Assembly (NCBI RefSeq): GCF_004379255.2
Contig: NC_056048.1
Span: forward strand, 5,800,001 to 5,864,000
DNA: 64,000 nucleotides
Direction of reading: 5' to 3'
Source of the DNA: Salvia splendens
Lineage: Eukaryota > Streptophyta > Magnoliopsida > Lamiales > Lamiaceae
In this document: positions 48,124 to 58,561 of the stretch, piece after piece
How positions within the stretch are numbered: the stretch's first letter is position 1
Layout of the letters: each line of letters starts with the position of its first letter
Made by a program: the position numbers and the translations under genes
Notes under the pieces: model-generated
Told to the model about the DNA's origin: nothing
Database searches by the model: none
Seen by the model: the letters and a program-made list of their open reading frames with translations, nothing else

Positions 48124-48981
48124 CAATGTTTTAAAAACCGGACCGGACCGGCCGGTTCGACCGGTTCAACCGCGAACCGGTAGGCAGTCCGGTCCGGTTC
48201 ACCCCTAAAAACCACTAGCACATTGAACCGCCGTGAACCGGTGGAACCGGCCGGTCGGACCAGTCCAACCGCGAACCGGAAACCGGTTTTTCAATTTTTC
48301 AATTTTTTTTTTTTAAATTTTGTTCAATTTTTCAAAAATTTTTTTTTTTTAAATTTGTTCTTGCTAAGACTTGAACACATGACCTCATCTCTAAATATCA
48401 ACTTCTTTACCACTCCACCACATGATCATTTTAAAATATTATGAACATTAATTATCCTTATACATTAAATCTGAAATTCTTTTTCCACCAAAACTAATAA
48501 TTCATATTAGTTTTGTATTCTTTTAAGATAATTCATTTTAATTTTATATTCTTTTAAGATAATTCATTTTAATTCTATATTCTTTTAAGAAATTGTTAAT
48601 TATAATATATTTCTTATATTTTAATTATATTTTTACAATCACTATATTTTACAATATAGGAGTTTATAATTATACATAGACTTTAATACTAGTTTTTAAT
48701 ATTGTGTATTATAGTTTATTATTGTATTCAAACTTAACGTCATTAAATATTCTAATATACTAATATAAGACTTGTTTTCTATAATAATACAATTAAAAGT
48801 ATAATACTATAATATTTATTGATAAAACATGTAATTAAATTTTATTATTTATAACTAAATAAATAAATATATATGTATAAACAGTATTACGGTTCAACCA
48901 ATGGTTCGACCAGTGAACCGGTTGAACCAGTGAACCAGTAACGACACCGGTTCGCTGGCCGGTCCGGTTTTTAAAACATTG
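48124..48981. mobile_element. hAT-type element with intact ends and a captured tRNA-like sequence
   Basis: The 858-bp element has ends CAATGTTTTAAAAACCGG and its complement, flanked by a perfect 8-bp TSD, GTCAAGAG (48116-48123 and 48982-48989). The ends are rich in GAACCGG and CCGGTTC motifs. A tRNA-derived SINE-like sequence on the minus strand lies at 48355-48425, and an A/T-rich core follows. It encodes no transposase. A decayed relative lies in PNET2 intron 1. Confidence 0.9.
48355..48425 (-). repeat. tRNA-derived SINE-like sequence inside the hAT element
   Basis: On the minus strand GTGGTGGAGTGGTAAAGAAG resembles an A box and TCATGTGTTCAAGTCTT a B box. The position within the element matches 27634-27705 in the other copy, so it is part of the element family rather than a later insertion. 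Confidence 0.5.
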
Positions 48982-49231
48982 GTCAAGAGTGTGATCCAGG
49001 TCCAAGTTTACACACTGTTTGGGTGAAGACAAAGCAAAACCATAAAACTTTGATTTAAAGTGAAATAAATGTATACAACTTTAATCTTTCTATTACTTCA
49101 CTGCTGAAATCTCCGATTCCCTTTCACACCCCTGATTGTGAATCCCATCCTATGTTACCCAAATACAAAACCAGAAATTGAAGTAGATTAACTGCAAAAT
49201 GGTGGTAGTACTATGTAGATGCAGTAATTAA

Positions 49232-50407
49232 TCAGTAAAACGGCAGAGGCGTAACAATGGAAACATTCCCCAAATCAGGATGCACAAAGCCATAATTCCT
49301 CAAGACTTGATTATCCGCAAAATTAAGAGCCCTCTCCATCCCCACCGTACACGAATCCCCTTCATACGCCTCATTATGCTCCCCACTACACGGCTGACAC
49401 CCCGTGAAATGCGTCACAAACGGCCACCTCTCTTTCTCGTCCGCCGCCTCCCCCCCCCCCTCCACCTCCGCATGCCGCCTCCCCACCTCCCCCTTCCTCC
49501 CCATCTCCTCAAACCTCCCCACTATCCCAATCCAATACCCATGCAGCGAATACCCATTCTCCACGTATATCTTCTCCCTCCACCTCCTCCCCCCCTTCAC
49601 CAGCAAATACACCAGCGCCGACTGATCATCCGAATTCGGAAACGCCTTATCCTTGAGCGTCTCCCGCAACGTCTCCCCCCATCTCACAAACCTCGGGCTC
49701 TTCGGCCCCATCTCCCCCCACGTGTCCAGAAACTCCATCGACCACTGACAATTCCTAATCAGAAACACCCCCGCGTTCAGCGACACCCAGCTCTTCTTCT
49801 TGTAGATCATGTCCTCCCACCCGTGCACCACCATGTTGTGATCCTTATACCTCTCTAAAGGCACCTTAAAATCCATGTTTGTGAAGATCGCGTCGGAGTC
49901 CACCCAGAACAGCCACTCCGCCTCCGGGTGCGCCACCATCGCCGCCCGGATCACCGGGATCTTCGCCCAGTACGACCGCATCTTCGGGTGGAGAAAAGCG
50001 TTGTTGTAAAAAATCCCGTAGCCGTTGATCCTGCAATAATCGACCTTGTTTTTGAAGAATCGGAGTAGGAAATGGTCTCCAGATGGATTGGAGCATGGGG
50101 AGGATTGGGAGCCGGTGATGACGAATATCCGATTCTCCGATTGGGAGAATTGGGGGTGCTGCTTGAACCATGCGCCTCTTTTTTCGTCCCAGTCTGTGAT
50201 GGGGTTGTCAGTGGTGTATGACGTGTCCGGGTCGTCGTAGAACGTCGGACCCTTCGATTCGGCGGGGGGCGGGTCGGATCGGGGGTAGAGGAGGCGGAGC
50301 CATGGATCGGCGAAGGTTAGCATTGGGATGAAGAGGAGAAGTGATGCGGCTGCTGTCACGCATGTTTTGAAGCAATTTGAAGGTTTTTTTTGGATGGGTT
50401 TCGCCAT
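49232..50407 (-). CDS. GT34 glycosyltransferase (GT6/GT7, MUCI10-like), intact
   Basis: A single exon of 391 aa. The type-II topology shows a short basic N-terminus (MAKPIQKKPSNCFK) and a membrane anchor at about residues 15-33 (TAAASLLLFIPMLTF). The luminal catalytic domain has FYDDPDTSYT, FVITGSQSSPCSNPSGDHFL, HPEAEWLFWVDSDAIFTNMD with the DSD motif at 170-172, GVFLIRNCQWSMEFLDTWG, PFVTHFTGCQPCSGEHNEAY and ADNQVLRNYGFVHPDLG. GT34 enzymes are Golgi galactosyl- or xylosyltransferases. This branch adds galactose to (gluco)mannan in the Arabidopsis seed-coat enzyme MUCI10; the substrate here is inferred. A C-run at about 49449-49460 (Gly/Glu-rich EVEGGGEAADEKE in the protein) is a less conserved loop and a possible error-prone spot. 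The relative at 40705-41986 is on the other strand. Confidence 0.92.
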   Translation of the reverse strand: MAKPIQKKPSNCFKTCVTAAASLLLFIPMLTFADPWLRLLYPRSDPPPAESKGPTFYDDPDTSYTTDNPITDWDEKRGAWFKQHPQFSQSENRIFVITGSQSSPCSNPSGDHFLLRFFKNKVDYCRINGYGIFYNNAFLHPKMRSYWAKIPVIRAAMVAHPEAEWLFWVDSDAIFTNMDFKVPLERYKDHNMVVHGWEDMIYKKKSWVSLNAGVFLIRNCQWSMEFLDTWGEMGPKSPRFVRWGETLRETLKDKAFPNSDDQSALVYLLVKGGRRWREKIYVENGYSLHGYWIGIVGRFEEMGRKGEVGRRHAEVEGGGEAADEKERWPFVTHFTGCQPCSGEHNEAYEGDSCTVGMERALNFADNQVLRNYGFVHPDLGNVSIVTPLPFY

Positions 50408-51261
50408 TTCACACTATATGGAATATATGGGATATGGCTATGTTAAATCTTTTCTTTTTATTTTATGGGGAATGTGTTTCTATTTTTGGTGAAAATTATT
50501 TAAAGGGAATTGAATTTTGTGAAATGCAAATCTAATGTTTCCGGAAGAGGATGTGATGTGTGTGCATTTAATTTACAAGTATTTCTAATTTGTATGCACT
50601 CGTTAGGATTTAAGATTTTAACGCCATAATTCAAGGGGAAGTTTTTTAGTCTTAGTCTTGATTCTTGAAAATGACAATGGAATTTGATTGTTTATTTCCA
50701 CTTTTGATGGTGAGAAAAGTCATGATAGCGGAGATTTGAAGAAGGAAATAGTAACTAACTATTCATTACTCCAATTTATTTGATGAGTGAAATAATTATA
50801 TAATAATATTTTTCCATCTTTTCTTTTCCATCATACAGAATATAGTAAAAGTTTCTCCCTTTTATTCTCTCATTTGAAATTTTGCAATGAAGAGAACGTT
50901 CTTTTAATGAAAATTTGGCGTATGTCCATTTCTGTTTTTTTTTTTTTTGGTATAGAAGAAATAAATGTTATTTTCTTGCCTATTTGCATCAGTCAATGAG
51001 ATTATTAATGGTGGTTCGTTTTATTCCTTTGTCTGCTTCTTATGCCACGTGCAAAGACTCTTAAGGAGTTGTGGGCTTTTTCTACAAAGTAGAGGGAGCC
51101 CTTCACGATTCCGGCCCATGGGCTTATTGCTGAGAAAATATGCAACAAAAGTCACCATGAAATTGTTTTTATGGAAGTAGTAGTAAAATAATGTCTCTCT
51201 ATTTTCGTTAATGTCTCTTTATTATAATTATAGTAAATAACTATGAGTATAATAATAACAA

Positions 51262-51303
<42 letters not shown>

Positions 51304-53725
51304 CAATTAATAACTTAAGACAATTATAATATATTATTTAAATATAATTTTAAACTCAGGTTCAATAATAATAATAATAATAATAATAATTAATAATAAT
51401 AATTGCAATTGTACATAATAAATATTTAAGAAAATATAGATTTAATTATTAAAACTATGAATCAAAATAATTATAGTGTTTATTATTATTATCTTGAATA
51501 ATTACTACACGTATTATGCGAATCTTAATGTAATTTTAAATTATGGTTTATATAATTAGTTATAATCATAATTATTTTATCAATTAGATATTTAATTTGA
51601 AAAAATCTTATAAACTGTTATGTTAATTAGTCAATTATATTTAATGGATAATATAAATTCAAAATCCTAAACACTTTCCTTAATATTTTTAAATATTGAA
51701 TAAGTAATATGTCAAATGTCATATTTCTAGGAATTATATAATAAGAAATCATAATCCTCAATAATAATTAGTACTCCATCCATTTCTTCATAGTTGAAGC
51801 GAAACTTTTCGGCACAAAGTTTTAGAAAGGAATATTGGGTGTGTTAAATAAATAGATAAAAAAGTAAGAGAAAGGAAAAGGTAGAGAGAATAAAGTAGAG
51901 AGAATAAAGTAAGAGAGAGTAAAGTAAGAAAGAAAAAAAAGTTACCATATATGGAAATGACTCAACTATGAATGAACTTTCCGAAATGGAAAAATGACTC
52001 AACTATTAAGAAACGGAGGGAGTACTCTTTTGACAAACAAACGAACTCCTTACATAGTTAACACGATTTTTACCATTCCAAAACCTTTTTTACAAATTTT
52101 AAAACTGAATCAGTTCACTTTCTTACACTAACAAACTTTTACCACCACAACGACTTTTCTCTACATATAAAACGACGTCGTTTTAGCTTTAGAAAACGAC
52201 ATCATTTTATGAATATTCGGCGATCTCCACGTCAGCTTTTAGGTTTGCCACGTAAGCTAGTTTTCAACCGGAAAACTGCAGGGTTGGGTCAAATGGGAAA
52301 TACTAGCAACCCGGTAAAATTTGTGACATTATACACCTATTTTTTAGTTCGTGAGAAAAACCGAAATTTGGCAAAAGTTCGTGATTTTAAAGGCAGTTTG
52401 CCCTTTTATATACTTAGTATTAGTTTCGAAAAAAAAATTCCAAGCATAGTTCCCCTGAACCCCAAGTGGGTGATTCAATTGATATAAGAGCAACATTTTC
52501 CGATGAATCGGGTATATATATGATTCTGGATTTGCATATAAAATTGAATTCAACTATAATTAGGCAGCTTAGTATATGTATGCTTTAATTCAATGTACAT
52601 TGAATTCAGTAATTCTCATGGTATGATGAATTGATCACAGATAAAATAAGAGGCCGATCGGAGTTGATCATTATGTCTAAAGGAAGATGCGATGCGATGC
52701 GATGCACCTTTCTAAAACCAAAAAATAACTCAACTCAAGAAAAGACTATGATATGTTGGAAAGCGTAAAAGGAATCAATATCATCATTACTTCTCATTTT
52801 CAGCTTTAACCAAGATTACTAATTGGTTTAAATTTTTAGTTTAATTAGCCTGCAATACAAAGACTCACGAAATCCACAAACGATCCATGAATATAATTGC
52901 ATGGACTTTAAAATTCATTGTGTTAGAAGATTAAGGTTAAAATTAATTCCTACTACAAATTAGGAGTAATTCAGAAAATTAGTCACTCATACTTAACCGA
53001 TGAGGTTTATGTGGTGATACTTCTTTGATCGAATATAAGTTTAGTTAATGTCACAACTCATAGTGATGGCCAATATAAGTATTTCCACTATTACATTATA
53101 TTTTGCAGTTAGATATCAAGTTATACGCAAAGATAACATATAGTGTCTGCTTGATTTAAAAGGTGGTAAGGATTAGAATAATTCTTTTGACAAGTTCTTC
53201 TTCTCCCATCATCTTTGTATTTGTTGACCAACAAATAACACTCTGTCCTATTGTAAATTTGTTAAATGCCTATTGTTAAATGCCTAGCTTCCTAAGAACC
53301 TCCCGTGAATTACAATTAAGTGGCAATAAAATATTAAACCCCAAACCGAAAGGCCAACCCAACTTAATTAATCAATTAATCACTTAATTTCATAATCATG
53401 TCTTTACAGGAGCGAACGTGCATTTCTATATTACTATCTATATAGTACTACTCTTTAGCAACATTAAAATAATTAATAAAGCCTTGACACCTTTTATTTT
53501 TCCTTGTTTTTCATTCCCTCTTGGCTGTGATCCATACTTGCTTTCACTTTGAATATCAAATGTCTACACATGAACACATATTGCCAATTTAAGCCTTTTA
53601 AGAAAAATATAGACTAATCTAATCAATAAAAGTAACATACATTGATGCCAACAAAACAACAAACATGACATTTACATGAATTACAAATCAACATTATTAT
53701 CATAAACAGACATAAAAAAAAATGA
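50408..53725. other. Intergenic, A/T-rich, one Stowaway and microsatellites
   Basis: This stretch holds (TAT)n at about 51271-51302, (AAT)n at about 51368-51390 and the Stowaway at 51774-52022. No gene, RNA gene or other element end was recognised. Confidence 0.5.
51774..52022. mobile_element. Stowaway MITE
   Basis: The 249-bp element starts CTCCATCCATTTCTTCATAG and ends CTATTAAGAAACGGAGGGAG, with TA on both sides (51772-51773 and 52023-52024). Confidence 0.85.
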
Positions 53726-54133
53726 TCATGGGAGAAGCTTAAGTGTAGACGAATGTGCATAAGTTTTATTCCTGTGGTAGACAAATTCTCCCAGCAAACC
53801 CATTCTATCATCCTCCTCATTAATCCTTCCATGAGCAACCGTCTTGCTCCGCCTCAATCCTCCCGCTCTGGCCGGGGCAGCGGCCGGAGTGAGCCTCATG
53901 AGGTCCCGCAGTTGCTCGTCTGCACTTCTGAAGCCCGAGTTAACGCTCGCGCTTCTGGGCAGACTAGCAATGTGCGGGGTCGGGCACCCCATGGCATTGC
54001 CGTATGTCACGCAGCCGCCGCCCGTAGCTGCGAGGCTCTGCATGTAGAGGTCCCGGGCCCGGGCCAGGGCCCGGAACGGGCATTTGATGTAGCGGACGAA
54101 TTTGCTCTGCGCTCCCACCCTTTTGGATCTCAT
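53726..54133 (-). CDS. Uncharacterised 135-aa plant protein
   Basis: A single-exon frame of 135 aa with much higher G+C than its surroundings, starting MRSKRVGAQSKFVRYIKCPF. Visible parts are a basic N-terminus (KFVRYIKCPFRALARARDLY), CVTYGNAMGCPTP near the middle, LPRSASVNSGF, SADEQLRDLMRL, a basic RRSKTVAHGR site that could be phosphorylated, and a C-terminal MGLLGEFVYHRNKTYAHSS. It has no signal peptide or membrane segment. The composition and block structure look like a real conserved plant gene, but I cannot name the family. The start is the first ATG. Short proximal UTRs and a TATA-like TATTTATA (about 54172 on the minus strand) fit a simple gene. Confidence 0.75.
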   Translation of the reverse strand: MRSKRVGAQSKFVRYIKCPFRALARARDLYMQSLAATGGGCVTYGNAMGCPTPHIASLPRSASVNSGFRSADEQLRDLMRLTPAAAPARAGGLRRSKTVAHGRINEEDDRMGLLGEFVYHRNKTYAHSSTLKLLP

Positions 54134-55630
54134 CTGGAATGAAGCTAATTTGAAGAGTAATGTGTTGTGGTATTTATATAAATGTTGGTTGAGAATAATT
54201 TATTAGTACTGTACAACATTATGATGCGATTTGGAAAGTGAGACGTTGCGGGTTGTGAGGCTCTTTTGGCGGTGTGGACCAAGAAGAGCACATGGAAGGA
54301 TGCCATCCATGTAATGTTTTGATTATTCATTGTTGGTAAAAGTGGTGGACTTTTTCGGAAATTGTGATTGGTTTTTTAAAATTGCTATCTCTATTCCTAC
54401 CTCTGTGTTGCAGCAGGCAGCAAGAGTGCCATATTTGAGGACTCTTGCTTCAACATAGTAAGTATTAAGGGAAGGGCAACAGCTCATTTCTGGAATAATT
54501 GGTATAAAGTTTCTTGCCCCAACTGCAACTCAAGAGGTCATGCTTTTTTTCTTTTTTTTTTTAAGGTTTTTCTACACCTTGATATGTAGTAGTTCCTTTC
54601 TGGAATTATTGATCCCTGCATAATGAAGCCGTTCATGATATTAGTGCAATTTTTGTAATTATTCTGTCCATTTTGTCATTTTAGTTCCAAATAAAAATTC
54701 TCTTTTATTTTTACTATAAATAGCAAATAGACAAAAAGTCCAAAATATAGAGAATACAAACAAAAAAAACACTACCAAACAGCTAACCTAATCTAAAAGA
54801 AAAACAAGGGGAAAATCTCCTATCAAGAGAGAAAATTACCAAGCAGAATCAAAGAACAACGACTCAACACAATGAATCAGAGTTACAGGCTTAGAGCAGA
54901 GAGCAAACATACACACATATGACTATAAGTAGATACCCAAAATCAGGCCAAAGAAAAAACACCATACCAGAAGTTATGCATTGCACCTTATTCTCTTATT
55001 ATTCCTTGCACACGTCCACTCCCTAATTTCGCCCAAATTATCAAACAAATAGCTACACGAGAATGCAAAATCTGGGCACCATCCTTTCGCCTAAATTCCA
55101 AGGTGCCAAAATAATCTTTTTTTCCCAAACTCCCTATTGGTTTCGACACCTTGGAACACAATCTTGTTTTGTATGACCCTGATAGCCCACGAGACAACGC
55201 AAAACATGAAAATCTAAATTTTCTCATCAAATCCTCTAAGGTGGTGTTTGGTTTCCTAGGTAAAATATTATCGAGATATAGTCTAGGATTGAGTTGTGAG
55301 ATTATTTTAGTTGGAGGGAGTAAGCTATGACTAATTTTCCCATGATTATCCACCTATGATTGAGTTATGAGGTTGAATCCTATGAACCAATCACACTACA
55401 TATTTAATCCCAAGATACAATCTTGGGATTAAAAAATACGTGATTGGCTCTTTGGATAGGCAAAAAGAGATACCCTATGTATCGTTTATAAAAGTAGTAC
55501 CATAGGATGCTAGAATGCCCACATCTGAAGAATAGATGATATCTCCGGTTCTTCTTCATAGTACTATTTCTTAAGACTAGTGCAAGACAAAATTCAATTA
55601 GAGTTAAATGAGAACTCTTATTGCAGGACA
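54134..55630. other. Intergenic; degraded TIR-like sequence near 55240-55450
   Basis: GGTGGTGTTTGGTTTCCTAGG near 55240 resembles the left end of a Tourist/Harbinger-type MITE, and TGATTGGCTC near 55440 may belong to its right side, but the ends do not match well. Nothing else was recognised. Confidence 0.35.
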
Positions 55631-55699
55631 TAAGAGCATCCGCATCGGTGCTCTTGCCAACGGCAAGAGCACAAGCAATCGACGTGGCATGCTCTGGTT

Positions 55700-55856
55700 T
55701 TAAAAAAAAAATTAACTTCTATATAAGGGAGGAAATTACAAATAAACTCCTATACTATAGATAGGAGGAAATTATAACTGATGTCAAGAGGGCTCGAACT
55801 CAGCACCTCATGCAATAATGTCTAAGCTCCTTGCCGCTAGGACAAAGGCTCTGGAC
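55700..55856 (-). mobile_element. SINE with 19-bp TSD
   Basis: The 157-bp body is flanked by a perfect 19-bp TSD, GACGTGGCATGCTCTGGTT (55681-55699 and 55857-55875). On the minus strand it has an A box (TCCTAGCGGCAAGGAG), a B box (GAGTTCGAGCC), an unrelated body with CTCCTATCTATAG, and a T-run before the 3' TSD. A long TSD with tRNA-like promoter boxes is the mark of a SINE moved by LINE machinery. Confidence 0.92.
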
Positions 55857-56045
55857 GACGTGGCATGCTCTGGTTGGCCGTAGTTTATCATTTTTTATTA
55901 TTTTTTTTAGAAAAAATTCAAAAAAATCCAAAAATTTAGATTTAATAAAAAAAATATTTCTCCACTTCCCAATAAAATATATCTGTTTTTTTCACACTTT
56001 TAATTTATTTTTCGTTATTTTTACCCCAAAATTGACACTTTCATC

Positions 56046-58137
56046 TAGACATCACCAAACCGAACCGGCCCGGAACCGTCACCGGCGGTTCCGAACCGGA
56101 ACCAGAACCGTCGGCGGCGGTTCGAACTGTGATCGGAACCGGTGGTTCCGACGGGCCGGTTCAGGTTCAAGAAATTTGCGAACCGTAACCGGCGGTTCCG
56201 AACCGCCGGTTTCGCCGGAACCGGTGGTTCTGAACCGCCGGTTCGCCGGTCCGACACCTTTTCAGGCTACCACCGGCCTATACATAGCCTTTTCAGAAAC
56301 CGGGTCAGAAACCGCCGGTTTTCGTCAGAAAACCGTTGACGAAACCGGCGGTTTCTGACCAAAAACCGGCGGTTCAAGGAGTAAACCGGCGGTTCCGCCG
56401 GATTTCAAAATTTTGAAATTTGAAATTTGAAATTTTTTCTTTTTTTTTTCTTTTTTTAATCACATTTTTCCCCTATAAATACCCCTCCTCTTCATTTTCT
56501 ACTTATCCCATTCTTGTGTTGATAAGAATTTCTCTCTCAATCTCAATTTCTCTATTCTCCATCCTCATTCTCTCAAGTTGTTTACGTTAATAATTTACTC
56601 ACGGTATTCTTGTTCACGTTATCATATTCACATAAACACTACTCTCTATTCTCTACTTCCAATTTCCATAATATCATGTCTTCATCTCGTCGTGGTGGTG
56701 ATCGGGGCAACAGTAAAATTGCAAATTACAACGGTAAAATTGCAAATTACAACTTTAAAATTACAAATTACAACTTAAAATTTACAAATTACAACTTAAA
56801 ATTACAAATTACAACTTCAAAATTGCAAATTACAACTTATTACTTAACATTACAAATTACAACTTTAAAATTACAAATTACAAATTACAACAATTACAAA
56901 TCGAAAAATTTAAATACAAGTTACTTACAACAATTACAAGTTACTTACAACAATTACAAGTTACAACAATTATAAATCAAAAATTTTTAATATAAGTTAC
57001 AACAATTACAAGTTACAACAATTACAAATTTACAACTTACAAGTGTTGACAAAAAAGACTTAGAAGATCATTAAAAGATATTCCTCATTTGATAAGTATC
57101 TTATTGGTGAAAAAGTGGGTAATGGGTATCTTTGGGGCAGATGGTACTGAAACACAAATTTATATATGGAATCTGGATGAATGGGGATCGGATTATAGTT
57201 TAAAATGGGAAGCTGGGTTCACTGGCGGGAGTTCGTTTCATCAGGCCATCAGGGTGGTATATTCATCCGAGTCTGACGATGAAACGAACTCCCGCCAATG
57301 AACCCAGCTTCCCATTTTAAACTATAATCTGATCCTCATTCATCCAGATTCCATATATAAATTTGTGTTCCAGTACCATCTGCCCCAAAGATACCCATTA
57401 CCCACTTTTTCACCAATAAGATACTTATCAAATGAGGAATATCTTTTAATGATCTTCTAAGTCTTTTTTGTCAACACTTGTAAGTTGTAAATTTGTAATT
57501 GTTGTAACTTGTAATTGTTGTAACTTATATTTAAATTTTTCGATTTGTAATTGTTGTAACTTGTAATTGTTGTAAGTAACTTGTAATTGTTGTAAGTAAC
57601 TTGTATTTAAATTTTTCGATTTGTAATTGTTGTAATTTGTAATTTTAAAGTTGTAATTTGTAATGTTAAGTAATAAGTTGTAATTTGCAATTTTGAAGTT
57701 GTAATTTGTAATTTTAAGTTGTAATTTGTAAATTTTAAGTTGTAATTTGTAATTTTAAAGTTATAATTTGCAATTTTACCGTTGTAATTTGTAATTTTGA
57801 AGTTGTAATTTGTATCAATAAAATTGTATTTGTAATTTGTATCTCTAAAATTGCTTTATTCTAATTTTATTTATGCAAATATATTTACATTTTTTACTTG
57901 AATTACATATTTATAATGAAAAAAAAAATCAAAACGAACCGCCCGAACCGGCCTGGAACCGGCCCGGAACCGGCCAATCACAGGCGGTTCCACGGTTCAC
58001 TTGAACCGGCGGTTCCACGGTTCACGAACCGGAACCGCCGCACCTTGGCCGGGCCGGTTCAGGTTCATCAATTTATTGAACCGGAACCGGCGGTTCCGAA
58101 CCGTGAACCGCCGGTTCCGGAACCGTGGTGACGTATA
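56046..58137 (+). mobile_element. hAT-type element containing a giant inverted repeat
   Basis: The ends TAGACATCACCA and the complement of TGGTGACGTATA match at 10 of 12 positions. They are flanked by a perfect 8-bp TSD, CTTTCATC (56038-56045 and 58138-58145). Both subterminal regions (56060-56400 and 57930-58130) are packed with GAACCGGCGGTTC-type palindromes. A TATA box (TATAAATA, 56474-56481), a pyrimidine-rich leader and an ATG (56676) with MSSSRRGGDRGN follow. No transposase domain follows; instead there is the inverted repeat at 56738-57784. Confidence 0.85.
56738..57784. repeat. Near-perfect inverted repeat, ~505-bp arms, 35-bp loop
   Basis: The left arm (56738-57242) and right arm (57278-57784) are reverse complements with only a few differences, such as GGGTTCACTGGCGGG on the left against CCCGCCAATGAACCC on the right. 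The loop is 57243-57277. The outer half of each arm is made of short AAATTACAAC-type repeats; the inner ~200 bp is unique sequence. Transcription across it would give a long double-stranded hairpin. Confidence 0.93.
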
Positions 58138-58561
58138 CTTTCATCTATAAATACCCATGTTTCAAACATAAAAAATCACACTACACCAAACAACTCTCTC
58201 AATCTCAATTTTTAGAATTTTAATTATGTAATTTTAATTTTTAAGATTTTAATTATGTAATTTTTTATTTTTTAGTAATTTGTAATAGTATCGGGTGTTT
58301 TTAATGTATTTTAATATTGTGGAAATGTTTTTAGTAATTGAATTGTTTAAACTGAATAATAGCGCCCACATCCATGCTCTTGTCTAAGAACATGGATGTG
58401 GATGCTCTAATAGGCACTTTTATGATAGATTTAGATACGGTAGACATGACACATTTAACATATAGTAATAGGCTCGAGTAATGATATTTTACATCTATGA
58501 GTATTATAAGCCCACAAAAACAAGAGATACATTGGCGTATCCGGGCAAAGTTGAAATTTTA

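Larger units (their letters stand above)
55634..58407. mobile_element. PIF/Harbinger-type element hosting two other insertions
   Basis: The left end GAGCATCCGCATCGGTGCTC and the right end ATGGATGTGGATGCTC are inverted, flanked by TAA on both sides (55631-55633 and 58408-58410). Total length is 2,774 bp. Removing the SINE (with one TSD copy) and the hAT element (with one TSD copy) leaves an original element of about 0.5 kb. It keeps a TATA box (58146-58153). There is no transposase. Confidence 0.8.

Noticed and set aside
49280..49858. 192-codon open frame on the plus strand, Pro/Arg-rich
   Set aside because: It is antisense to the intact GT34 gene, with low-complexity Pro/His/Arg composition typical of a shadow frame.
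56578..56975. Frames with repeated NYN/LQITT motifs
   Set aside because: They are translations of the AAATTACAAC repeats in the hairpin arm. The protein would be low-complexity and the arm is better explained as an inverted repeat.
56738..57784. CRISPR-like array in the ATTACAA repeats
   Set aside because: Repeats are short, irregular and without spacers, and this is a plant nuclear sequence.
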